A DNA stretch of 29,163 nt from DATJXG01 sp035500455 (GTDB taxonomy: Bacteria > Acidobacteriota > Terriglobia > Terriglobales > Acidobacteriaceae). A model generated the notes under the pieces. It did not search any database. It saw only the letters and a program-made list of their open reading frames with translations, and had not been told where the DNA came from. Shown here piece after piece: positions 9,398-17,170 of the stretch (position 1 is the stretch's first letter; each line of letters starts with the position of its first letter). A program made the position numbers and the translations under genes. The DNA lies in the NCBI GenBank assembly GCA_035500455.1, contig DATJXG010000329.1:1-29163 (forward strand), given 5' to 3'.

Positions 9398-10819
9398 CTA
9401 CGTTCCGAAGCGAGAAGCGAGATATTTGCCCACCTCGGCCTGCAGCTGGCCGTAGTCGGAATGAATGGTGGCGCGCAGCGCCGCCTCGGTGGAGCTGCCC
9501 TGAGCGAGCCGCTCCAGAATGCGCCGCAATTCGCTGACCCCATAGGTCTGATCGATGTATTCCACTGCCGCCAGCGACTCATCGTAGGCCAGCGTCGCCT
9601 GCCCCCCCGAAAGATTCATGAAGCTGCCTTCCAGCGCGTTGTAAGGAACCTCGCGCTGCGCCGCGAAGAGCTGGGACAATTGCCGCCCATCGGAAGAGAT
9701 CGTCTTCGGTTCCATGGCCTGCGCGATGCCTTCATGCAGCCACTGCGGGCAGCGTCCTCCGGAAATTTGGTTGATGAAGGAATGCGCCAGCTCATGCTTG
9801 AGCACCCGCGACAGCTCGGGAGTGACCGTTGCCAGGCCCTCAATCGGAATACGCAGCTTGCCATCGTTGATAGCGCCGCTCCAGGAGGGAGCACGCGTGA
9901 CATCGAAAAAGGTCTGGCCGGTGTAGAGAATCACCGGAATGCTGATGCGCGGGGCGACTCCCAATTGCCGCACCAGGTCGTCGTAGTGCGCTTCCAGCGT
10001 CGCCAGCAGTTGCCGCCGGAAAGCCTCCGAACTCTGCTGGCCTTCGTAGCGCAGGGTGAAATGGCTGCTCTCGCGCTGCGAATAGTCGGCCTCGGCGTTG
10101 GCTTCGCGCTGCGCCTTTTCCAGATACTGCTGCAGCGACGGATCGGGCCGCAGCTCCAGCGATCGCTTCCAGCTCCGCATGGCGTCGCGATTGCGGTCGA
10201 GGGCAAACTGGGCATAGCCGAGGACAGCGAGGGCATCGGGCGAATCCGGAGCGGCCCGCGTGGCGCGCTCGGCATAACTCAGCGCGTCAGCGGCGTTGCC
10301 GGTGCGAACCAGCAGCGCCGCGTAATAGTTCAGAATCGCGGGATTTTGTGGATCGAGCCGCACCGCCGACTCAAAATAGGTGCGCGCCTGCCTGAAGTTT
10401 CCCCCATCGAATTCATGTTTGCCGGCGACAAAGTACGCGGCGGCGGATTCTTTCGCATCGCCTCTCCCCTCGATAGCATTCAAGGCGTCGGGGTCGACCC
10501 GGCCGTCCTTGATGACTTTCTCCGAGAGTTCCGGCTGGGTGGCCAGACTCGCCGACGGCACATATGCCGGCACGTCTTTCGCGGCGCCTCCCGGTGAAGA
10601 ACTCCGTTCCGGTGCCACTCCCCCAGCCTCCACGTGGTCCACCGAGGCCTTGGGAATCGCGTAAGTGTCGTCCCCCAGGTCATACTCCAGGCGCGCACCC
10701 TTCTCCCGGACCTGGTCGGCCCAGATGGTACGGCCATTTTTCAGGTGGATCACGTCCGCCCGGGCGGCGACCAACGCCAGGCCAGGCAGGAACAGGAAAT
10801 AAGTGACAAGAGCACGCAC
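9398..10819 (-). CDS. Exported TPR-containing gluzincin metallopeptidase (peptidase MA-like)
   Basis: A 473-residue protein from the GTG at 10819, chosen because it yields a clean signal peptide (RALVTYFLFLPGLALVAARA) followed by VIHLKNGRTIWADQV. The open frame runs further upstream to 11026, but that part overlaps the divergent gene and lacks protein-like character. Residues about 120-245 form about three TPR repeats (AAYFVAGKHEFDGGNFRQA, NPAILNYYAALLVRTGNAADA, SPDALAVLGYAQFALDRNRDA). The C-terminal half has the zinc site HELAH (H342, E343, H346) and a downstream WLHEGIAQ with E363 as third ligand, the gluzincin 'MA-like' pattern. It is probably a periplasmic protease with a protein-binding arm. 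It is divergent from a second metallopeptidase, and a sulfotransferase follows it. Confidence 0.8.
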   Translation of the reverse strand: MRALVTYFLFLPGLALVAARADVIHLKNGRTIWADQVREKGARLEYDLGDDTYAIPKASVDHVEAGGVAPERSSSPGGAAKDVPAYVPSASLATQPELSEKVIKDGRVDPDALNAIEGRGDAKESAAAYFVAGKHEFDGGNFRQARTYFESAVRLDPQNPAILNYYAALLVRTGNAADALSYAERATRAAPDSPDALAVLGYAQFALDRNRDAMRSWKRSLELRPDPSLQQYLEKAQREANAEADYSQRESSHFTLRYEGQQSSEAFRRQLLATLEAHYDDLVRQLGVAPRISIPVILYTGQTFFDVTRAPSWSGAINDGKLRIPIEGLATVTPELSRVLKHELAHSFINQISGGRCPQWLHEGIAQAMEPKTISSDGRQLSQLFAAQREVPYNALEGSFMNLSGGQATLAYDESLAAVEYIDQTYGVSELRRILERLAQGSSTEAALRATIHSDYGQLQAEVGKYLASRFGT

Positions 10820-10873
10820 TATGGCGCATTCTAGCAACGGGGGCGGGCGGTCACGAAGGTGACAAAGGTAATT

Positions 10874-13444
10874 GTGAAGTTCCGCAGTGGGTTTAGGTTT
10901 GCTGTCTGGTTGGCACTGATACCGGCCACGGTCACGGCGGCCTGGAGTCAGGAAACTGTTGCCTCGAATGCCGCTCCGGCAGCCGCGCAACCCACGCCTG
11001 GGCCAGCCGCAACTCTCTACTCGCAACTAAGCACCGTCGGTCTCGACGAAGCCCGCGTGTACCACGTGCGCGATGCCCCCTTGAACCAGTCCGCAGTCCA
11101 TCTGAACTTCGATAACGGCACTATCGCCTTCACTCGCGATGTCGCCGGCAAGGTCACCGGCGCCTTCTTTGAAGGCGAAGGCGAAGTTCTTCTCGCCCCG
11201 CCGACCCAGCTGGAGCGCTCGTCGCTGGTAGTCTTCACCGGCGCCGCGATTCTCGAAGAGAAGTTCAACACCGCGTATTTCCGCTTCAACGACGACACCT
11301 TCGAGCAGCTTCAGCCCTTCATGAAACCCGCCGACGCCGCCAAGGAGTTCGTCTCCGAATGGGATGAGACCGCGCGCAATCTTGCAGCCGTGGACGCCCT
11401 GCGCCTGCTCATTACCTTCACCTCCTCGCCCTCCGCCGATGCCCGCAGCAGGGCCTATCCCGAATCGGAAGAACTGGAAGACCGATTCTTCCACGCCCGC
11501 GTTCAGGGCCGCCGGCTGGGCCCCTTCGACGTGCTCTTCGACAACATGTCGCCGGAGCAGGTGTGGGCCGGCCAGGCCCGAACTGCAGACGGCAACGTCT
11601 ACTACGATCTCTGGACCTCCTTCATGCCGGTCGCCAACAGCCGCTCTATGACTGGCGAAATCGATGCCGGCCACGACTACTTCAGCGTGCTCGCGTACAA
11701 AGTCCGCACCGAGATCAAGCTGCCGAAATCGATCAGCGCCCAGGCCGATCTGCAGATCGAAGTGCGGCAAGGCGGCGAGCGCACGCTGTTGTTCGAACTC
11801 TCCCGCTTCCTGCAGGTCAAACAGGTGACCGCCGACGGGCATCCGGTCGAGTTCATTCACAATCCCGCGGTCGAGGGTACGCAGCTGGCGCGGCGGGGAA
11901 ATGATCTGGTGGCGGTGGTTTTTCCCCAGCCGCTGCGGGAGGGCCAGCATACGAACCTGCGCTTCGTCTATGAGGGCGACGTGCTCTCCGAAGCTGGAGG
12001 CGGGTTGCTATACGTCGGAGCGCGCGGCACCTGGTTTCCTAATCGCCGCTTCGCCATGTCGAACTTCGACCTGGAGTTTCACTACCCGGCCGGCTGGACC
12101 CTGTTAGCCACCGGAACCAGGGTCGAGGACACGAGCGACGCAAAAGCCACAGTGGCCGAACCCGCCAACCCCTCGGGCGAGCAGGTGAGCCGCTGGATTT
12201 CCCCGCGCCCCATACCCGTCGCCGGCTTTAATCTCGGCAAATACCACAAAGTTTCGGCACACGCGGGAAAAGTGGAGGTTGAGGCTTACGCTGCCGCCGG
12301 TGTGGAAGAGTCCTTCCCCAAGGCCCAGCCCGACATCATCGCGACCATGCCGGCCCTCGACCCCCGGCAAAAGCGGGACGCGTTTGTGATGTCGTCGCCG
12401 CCGCCGCCCTCTCCCGCGCGTAATGCCCAAACCGTGGCCGACGCCTCCGCCCAGGCGGTCGATTTCTTCAGCCGCCTCTTCGGCCCTTATCCCTACCAGA
12501 ACCTCGCCCTCACTCAGAATCCGGGCACCATGAGCCAGGGGTGGCCGGGGCTGGTCTTTCTTTCGAGCTATGCTTTTTTGACCAATGACGAACGTGCCCA
12601 GCTTCACATGGACGAGGTTGAGCGGACACTTAGCAGCATGGTCGTAGCCCATGAGACCGCTCATCAATGGTGGGGAGACCTGGTGGGCTGGGACAGCTAC
12701 CACGATCAGTGGATGGTCGAGGCCCTGGCCAACTACAGCTCCCTGATGTTGCTGGAAACCCGCGATCCGCGCCTGTTTCAGGAGGTGCTGGATAAGTACC
12801 GCGACAACCTGTTGCTGAAAAATCACGAAGGCCACCAGATCATGGAAGCCGGGCCGGTGACTCTGGGAGCGCGCCTCTCCAACTCGCATTACCCCGACGG
12901 CTACGACGCCATCAGTTACGGGCGCGGCACCTGGCTGCTGCACATGCTGCGCTCCATGATGCGCGATGCCGCCGCCAAAGCCGCCAAGTCCTCATCTCAT
13001 CCGCCGGCCCCCGCCGACGAGCCCTTCATCCGCGCGCTGCGCAAGCTGCGCGAGCAGAGCGAAGGCAAAGAGATCACTACCCGCGACCTGCTCGCCGCCT
13101 TCGAGGCCGAGTTGCCGCGTCCCCTGTGGCATGACGGCCAGAAGTCGCTCGACTGGTTTTACCAGGGATGGATTCAAGGCACGGCGATCCCTCACTACCA
13201 GTTGCGCGACGTGAAGTTTTCCGACGCTGGCGGCTCGACTGAGGTGAGCGGAACTCTCCTTCAGATGGACGCCCCCGATCCCCTGGTCACGCCCGTTCCC
13301 GTGTATGCCGTGGCCGGCAACCGGATGGCGTTTCTGGGCAGCGTCTTTGCCGACGGTCCCGAAACCCAATTCAAACTCACCGCCCCCCGAGGCATGCGGA
13401 AACTAGCGCTCGATCCCAATCAAACCCTGCTCTCCCGCAAGTAG
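10874..13444 (+). CDS. Exported peptidase M1-family metallopeptidase lacking the GAMEN motif
   Basis: About 856 residues, with a signal peptide (FAVWLALIPATVTAAWSQE). The start is GTG 10874 (AAAGG five nt upstream) or GTG 10859; the first gives the neater signal. A long beta-rich N-terminal part is followed by the M1-type catalytic domain: VVAHETAHQWWG (zinc His about 593 and 597, catalytic Glu) and DQWMVEALANYSSLM (third zinc ligand Glu). At the position where aminopeptidases have GAMEN, which holds the substrate amino end, it reads NPGTMSQGWPGLVFLS. It therefore lacks the Glu anchor and may not be a classical aminopeptidase. This QGWPG form fits a bacterial M1 subgroup. A conserved Tyr-containing DAISYGRGTWLLHML helix follows. 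It is probably periplasmic, with unknown substrates. Confidence 0.85.
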   Translation: MKFRSGFRFAVWLALIPATVTAAWSQETVASNAAPAAAQPTPGPAATLYSQLSTVGLDEARVYHVRDAPLNQSAVHLNFDNGTIAFTRDVAGKVTGAFFEGEGEVLLAPPTQLERSSLVVFTGAAILEEKFNTAYFRFNDDTFEQLQPFMKPADAAKEFVSEWDETARNLAAVDALRLLITFTSSPSADARSRAYPESEELEDRFFHARVQGRRLGPFDVLFDNMSPEQVWAGQARTADGNVYYDLWTSFMPVANSRSMTGEIDAGHDYFSVLAYKVRTEIKLPKSISAQADLQIEVRQGGERTLLFELSRFLQVKQVTADGHPVEFIHNPAVEGTQLARRGNDLVAVVFPQPLREGQHTNLRFVYEGDVLSEAGGGLLYVGARGTWFPNRRFAMSNFDLEFHYPAGWTLLATGTRVEDTSDAKATVAEPANPSGEQVSRWISPRPIPVAGFNLGKYHKVSAHAGKVEVEAYAAAGVEESFPKAQPDIIATMPALDPRQKRDAFVMSSPPPPSPARNAQTVADASAQAVDFFSRLFGPYPYQNLALTQNPGTMSQGWPGLVFLSSYAFLTNDERAQLHMDEVERTLSSMVVAHETAHQWWGDLVGWDSYHDQWMVEALANYSSLMLLETRDPRLFQEVLDKYRDNLLLKNHEGHQIMEAGPVTLGARLSNSHYPDGYDAISYGRGTWLLHMLRSMMRDAAAKAAKSSSHPPAPADEPFIRALRKLREQSEGKEITTRDLLAAFEAELPRPLWHDGQKSLDWFYQGWIQGTAIPHYQLRDVKFSDAGGSTEVSGTLLQMDAPDPLVTPVPVYAVAGNRMAFLGSVFADGPETQFKLTAPRGMRKLALDPNQTLLSRK

Positions 13445-13826
13445 GCGCGGACGACCCAATTGCCCAAGGCGCTCCCCGGCCAGAATTTCTCAGCGACCTC
13501 GGCGGCCTTTCTCGGCGGCCTCGGCGTTTTAAGATTTTTCCTCTTTGCGGCCTTTGCGATCTTTGCGGTTCACTTTCCCGGCGGCAGCTTTCCAAATACG
13601 CGGCCGACCTTCCCATTCCAAGACCGATTCCCGAAAAATTCACCGCAGTTTTCCCGCAATGCACCAGAACCAGTCCCGACTACTTAACCAGAAAACCACC
13701 AGCCTCTATCTGACGGTTTTTCATTGCACCACTCCCCCGACCCAAAGTGCATTCCTCGCGCCCACCTGTGGAATCCCATGTGCACCCGAGATATGCGCCT
13801 CAGAGATTTTCCGTGCGAGGTCTCAG
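13445..13826. other. 382-nt intergenic region with decayed dispersed repeats
   Basis: No gene is supported. From about 13495 to 13575 there are alternating CTCGGCGGCC and CTTTGCGG units, which include the 18-nt repeat. The rest shows nothing I recognise apart from the Shine-Dalgarno GAGG at 13817-13820 that serves the receiver gene. Confidence 0.5.
13552..13569. repeat. Dispersed repeat copy 2 (CTTTGCGATCTTTGCGGT)
   Basis: Exact 18-nt match to 9352-9369, in the same plus-strand orientation, inside a tract of CTTTGCG/CTCGGCGG units downstream of the M1 peptidase gene. Confidence 0.7.
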
Positions 13827-14306
13827 TTGAACACTTACGCCGTAGCGGCTTCCCCCTCCCCCGTTTTTCCCAACGCCGCAGGCGAGCAAATCACCATTCT
13901 GCTGGTGGAAGACGAACGCTTCGTTCGCGAAGCTGCGGCCCAGATTCTGGAGTCCGCGGGCTACCGGGTGGTGAAGGCGCGCAACGCGACGGAAGCCAGA
14001 AGGGCGTTTCACCAGGCCGAAGCACAAGTGCATGTGCTGGTGACTGACGTGGTGTTGCCCCACACCAGCGGCTGCGAGCTGGCCCGCGAGTTGGCTGCGG
14101 CTCAGCCGGCGCTGAAAACCATCTTTATGTCCGGCTACCCGGCGTTCATCTCGGCCTCAGCGAGTGCCTACCCGGCCACAAATGGAAGTGGCGTGTTCTT
14201 CCTGCACAAGCCATTCACGGTAGTGTCCCTGCTGGGGCAAATTAAAGCGGCTCTTGGCGAGGAGGAAGCCGTCACGCCTACTGCACGCGCGGCTTGTACT
14301 GGGTAG
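13827..14306 (+). CDS. Stand-alone response-regulator receiver domain (CheY-like candidate)
   Basis: The start is TTG 13827, set by GAGG six nt upstream. The open frame extends much further upstream, but only through non-coding repeats. The 160-residue product has a short Ala/Pro-rich tail before the receiver fold. Phosphorylation residues are complete: E28/D29 acidic pair in LLVEDERF, acceptor D74 in VLVTDVVLP, S102 in IFMSGYP, and K128 in FFLHKPF. There is no output domain. As the only single-domain receiver in the window, and directly beside the che operon, it could be the CheY or a phosphate sink for CheA. The FMSGYP form is also common in hybrid-kinase receivers, so another kinase partner is possible. 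Its 3' end overlaps cheB tail-to-tail by 29 nt. Confidence 0.8.
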   Translation: MNTYAVAASPSPVFPNAAGEQITILLVEDERFVREAAAQILESAGYRVVKARNATEARRAFHQAEAQVHVLVTDVVLPHTSGCELARELAAAQPALKTIFMSGYPAFISASASAYPATNGSGVFFLHKPFTVVSLLGQIKAALGEEEAVTPTARAACTG

Positions 14307-15372
14307 CCTGGAGAATCTGGTCGGGAATCTGTTGCAGGCCGACGACCCGTTGCAGGGTGCCCATCTCCGCGCAGGAGCGCGGCATGCCATAAACCGTGCA
14401 ACTGGCCTCGTCCTGCCCGACGGTGAAGCCGCCCTCGCGGGCAATGGCCTGCATGCCCTTCGCCCCGTCGGCCCCCATGCCGGTCATAATCACCCCCATG
14501 GCCAGGGAGTGAAACACTTCCGCTACCGACAACATCATCACGTCCACCGACGGAACGTGCAGCATGTTCTCCGGCAGATGCGAAAGCCGCACCGCCGCCT
14601 TCGAGGGCGAGCGCCTGTACACCGTCAGATGCTTCCCCGCGGGAGCGATATACACCACCCCAGGGCTAAGGATCTCCTCCGTCTGCGCCTCCCGCACATT
14701 TACCTTGCACAGGTTATCCAGGCGCCGCGCAAACGGACCGGTAAATCCCGGCGGCATATGCTGCACAATCACCACCGGCACGGAGAGGTCTGAGGGCAGC
14801 ATGGGAAGGATTTCCTGCAGAGCTTTGGGGCCGCCGGTGGAGGTCCCCAGGGCCACGATACTAGGTGGAATCCGCGCCGAATGGGCATGCGGAGCGGCCG
14901 CCGCCACCGACGCCGCTGTCGCCGCAGGTTGGACAACGGGGCGGCGGCGCCGGCTGCCGGCCGCGGCTTTGATCTTGGCAATCAGTTCATCGCGGATTTT
15001 CACGATGTCCAGCGAAACGAAAGAGCTTTGCTTGGGCAGGTAGTCGAAGGCCCCGATACCCAGCGCCTCCAGCGTCGTCTCCGCCCCTTCCTGGGTCAAG
15101 GAACTCACCATGATCACGGGACGGGGAAATTCCTTCATGATGCGCCGCAGAGTCTCCAGGCCATTGAGCCCGGGCATCTCCACGTCCATGGTTACCACGT
15201 CCGGCTGCAGACGCGGGATTTTCTCCAGCGCTTCCTGCCCGGTCTGGGCCGTGCCGCCCACCTTGATTCCCGGGTCGGATTCGATCATGCGGGTCAGGGC
15301 GGTGCGCATGAACGCGCTGTCGTCCGCCACCAGCACGCTGATTGGCTTCGAACTGGCCGTAACCATACTCAT
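14278..15372 (-). CDS. cheB: Chemotaxis response regulator protein-glutamate methylesterase CheB
   Basis: CheB removes methyl groups from, and deamidates, receptor glutamates, and is activated by CheA phosphorylation. The 364-residue protein has a receiver (D17/D18, acceptor D63 in VTMDVEMPG, K114 in YLPKQ), an Ala/Arg/Pro-rich linker (about 138-168), and the methylesterase domain. That domain has the triad S178 (GTSTGG), H205 (VQHMPPGF) and D302 (TGMGADGAKG). I place the start at 15372 because its ATG overlaps the TGA of the HDOD gene as ATGA, which indicates translational coupling; the longer open frame lacks this. It is the last gene of the cheW-cheA-cheR-HDOD-cheB run. Confidence 0.95.
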   Translation of the reverse strand: MSMVTASSKPISVLVADDSAFMRTALTRMIESDPGIKVGGTAQTGQEALEKIPRLQPDVVTMDVEMPGLNGLETLRRIMKEFPRPVIMVSSLTQEGAETTLEALGIGAFDYLPKQSSFVSLDIVKIRDELIAKIKAAAGSRRRRPVVQPAATAASVAAAAPHAHSARIPPSIVALGTSTGGPKALQEILPMLPSDLSVPVVIVQHMPPGFTGPFARRLDNLCKVNVREAQTEEILSPGVVYIAPAGKHLTVYRRSPSKAAVRLSHLPENMLHVPSVDVMMLSVAEVFHSLAMGVIMTGMGADGAKGMQAIAREGGFTVGQDEASCTVYGMPRSCAEMGTLQRVVGLQQIPDQILQATQYKPRVQ

Positions 15373-16265
15373 GATGGGCGATAGACCAGGCTGACCAGGC
15401 GGTGCACTTCTTCCATGTAGCCTTCCAGTTCGAAGGTGAAGCGGGCCCAATCGAAGTTCTGCAGCGAGGGGCACTCGTCCTGCAGGATGGCGATCCCCGG
15501 CTCCGCCAGCAGGTCAACCTGCCGTTCTTCGGAGTAGCCATAGCCCAGTCCGCTCATGCGGCAGAGCAGATCACTCAGGGCCACCACCGCCACCAGGTCG
15601 CGATGGGTGGTGCTGCTGGCCACGTCATGATGGCAGGCCACAACCATGGCCACATCCGCCGGCAGATGCCAGCGTTCGGCAAGGATCTTCCCGGTGGTGC
15701 AGTGCGTCTGGCCCAGAACGCTCATTTCCGCTTCATGCAGGGGAATGTGCTGGGTGCGCGCCATCCCGATGGTGTCCGCGAAATCGCTGGCCAGAATCCA
15801 CAGGTGGGCGACAATTCCGATATCGTGCAGCAATCCCGCCAGATAAGCCTTGTCCGGGTTCGGGAACTTGATTTTCTGGGCAAACTGCCGGCATACCAGA
15901 GCGCAGCCCAGGGAATGCTCCCAGAACACGATCGGGTCCAGCAAAGTTTTGTCCTTGGGCATCAGGGAAAGCACCGAACAGGAGACCGCGATATCGCGCA
16001 TACGCTGCAGGCCCAGGGCCAGCACCGCGGCGCGCACGCTTTCCACCTCCTTCCACTGCCCGAACAGCGGCGAATTGGCCATGTGCAGGCACTGCGCGCT
16101 GAGCGATTTGTCCTGCGCGATCAGGTCCACGACCTGTTGCATGTCAAGGCTATCCAGCGGCTGCTCCAGGTATCGCAGCAAGGGCACCAGGGTCACCGGC
16201 AGGGTGGGCATGTTGTCCAGCGCTTCCAGCCTCTTCAGCAAAGTCGCTCTCACTTGATTGCCCAT
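15369..16265 (-). CDS. HDOD-domain signalling protein embedded in the che operon
   Basis: A 298-residue protein with an HDOD domain over about residues 15-215. It begins with NMPTLPVTLVPLL, the usual opening of the fold, continues with AQDKSLSAQCLHMANSP and FWEHSLGCALVCRQFA, and includes AGLLHDIGIVAHL. HDOD proteins are HD-like helical domains, generally thought to lack hydrolase activity and to act in signalling. No receiver, GGDEF or EAL domain is attached. The C-terminal 80 residues are helical and unassigned. The ribosome site AGGGG overlaps the cheR stop, and its own stop forms ATGA with cheB, so it is co-translated with adaptation enzymes. A role in chemotaxis output is inferred from this location only. 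Confidence 0.9.
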   Translation of the reverse strand: MGNQVRATLLKRLEALDNMPTLPVTLVPLLRYLEQPLDSLDMQQVVDLIAQDKSLSAQCLHMANSPLFGQWKEVESVRAAVLALGLQRMRDIAVSCSVLSLMPKDKTLLDPIVFWEHSLGCALVCRQFAQKIKFPNPDKAYLAGLLHDIGIVAHLWILASDFADTIGMARTQHIPLHEAEMSVLGQTHCTTGKILAERWHLPADVAMVVACHHDVASSTTHRDLVAVVALSDLLCRMSGLGYGYSEERQVDLLAEPGIAILQDECPSLQNFDWARFTFELEGYMEEVHRLVSLVYRPS

Positions 16266-16273
16266 AAAGACCC

Positions 16274-17170
16274 CTAGCGCGCCACCTGCCTCTTTTCAGC
16301 TTTTACGTATGCCGTGGTGGACGGCATATGCACCAGCCGGAAGTCATCGCTGATCCCATACAAAGACTCGGAGTGACCCAAAAAAAAATATCCGTGAGGC
16401 ATGAGGTTGTTATAGAAGTGCTGAATCACCTTGCGCTTGGAGGCGGCGTCGAAATAAATCAGGACGTTGCAGCAGAAAATGATGTCGAAGCCCTTCATGA
16501 AAGCCATGCGGGCATCGTCGGACAGATTCAGGCGATTGATGGTCACCCGCGTTTTCACCTCCGGCGTCACCACCAGGTCTTCCCCGCGGGCGGAAAAATA
16601 CTTCTGCTTGAAGTGCGCCGTCAGGTTGCGCGTGCTGTAGCCGCCGTAGACGGCATGTTTGGCATGCGCGATGGAACGCTCGTTCAAGTCGGTGGCCTGA
16701 ATTTCGAAGTTCCAGCCCTTCATGCGGTCCCCGATCTCTTCCAGCATCAGCATGCTCAGGGTGTAGGGTTCCTCCCCTGTGGAGCAGCCCGCGCTCCAGA
16801 TGCGCAAATTGCGCAGCGGCAGCTTGGCGCGCGCCTCCACGATCTTGGGCAGCACGACGTTGCGCACCGCATCGAGTTGCGGCTGGTTGCGGAAAAAGCA
16901 GGTTTCGCCGATGGTGATTTCATTGAGCAGCGCAATCAACTCCGCCTGCCGGATGGGCTTGATGGTCAGGCAGTCGTAATAGTCCTTGAGCGTGCTCACC
17001 CCCAGCACCTGCATACGCTTGCCGCAGCGGTCTTCCAGCAGGCGGAGTTTGTTGTCGGGTTGAAAAATTCCCGCCACCTGGTACACCAGATCGCGGACGC
17101 GGACCAGATGGGGATTGGGAGGGCCGCCGGGTTTCTCGGTTGTCGAAAATGATGGGGTAGGGCTGCTCAT
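16274..17170 (-). CDS. cheR: Chemotaxis protein methyltransferase CheR
   Basis: CheR methylates receptor glutamates with S-adenosylmethionine. The protein has 298 residues. It has an N-terminal helical domain (about 20-90) ending in LNEITIGETCFFRN, the SAM motif RIWSAGCSTGEEPYT (about 124-137), IQATDLNERSIAHAK, and FDIIFCCNVLIYFD. The conserved YFFLGHSES segment lies near residues 261-269. The N-terminal 20 residues are Pro/Ser-rich and probably disordered. Its ATG overlaps the cheA stop as ATGA. A run of nine T residues (coding strand) encodes the YFFL motif and is out of character for this GC-rich gene; see findings. Confidence 0.95.
   Translation of the reverse strand: MSSPTPSFSTTEKPGGPPNPHLVRVRDLVYQVAGIFQPDNKLRLLEDRCGKRMQVLGVSTLKDYYDCLTIKPIRQAELIALLNEITIGETCFFRNQPQLDAVRNVVLPKIVEARAKLPLRNLRIWSAGCSTGEEPYTLSMLMLEEIGDRMKGWNFEIQATDLNERSIAHAKHAVYGGYSTRNLTAHFKQKYFSARGEDLVVTPEVKTRVTINRLNLSDDARMAFMKGFDIIFCCNVLIYFDAASKRKVIQHFYNNLMPHGYFFLGHSESLYGISDDFRLVHMPSTTAYVKAEKRQVAR

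Noticed and set aside
10820..11026. N-terminal extension of the TPR peptidase
   Set aside because: It overlaps the divergent M1 gene, is Arg/Pro-rich, and would bury the clear signal peptide that starts at GTG 10819.
13545..13826. 94-codon N-terminal extension of the receiver protein
   Set aside because: Encoded by repeat DNA; the TTG at 13827 has GAGG at the right distance and leaves a normal receiver.
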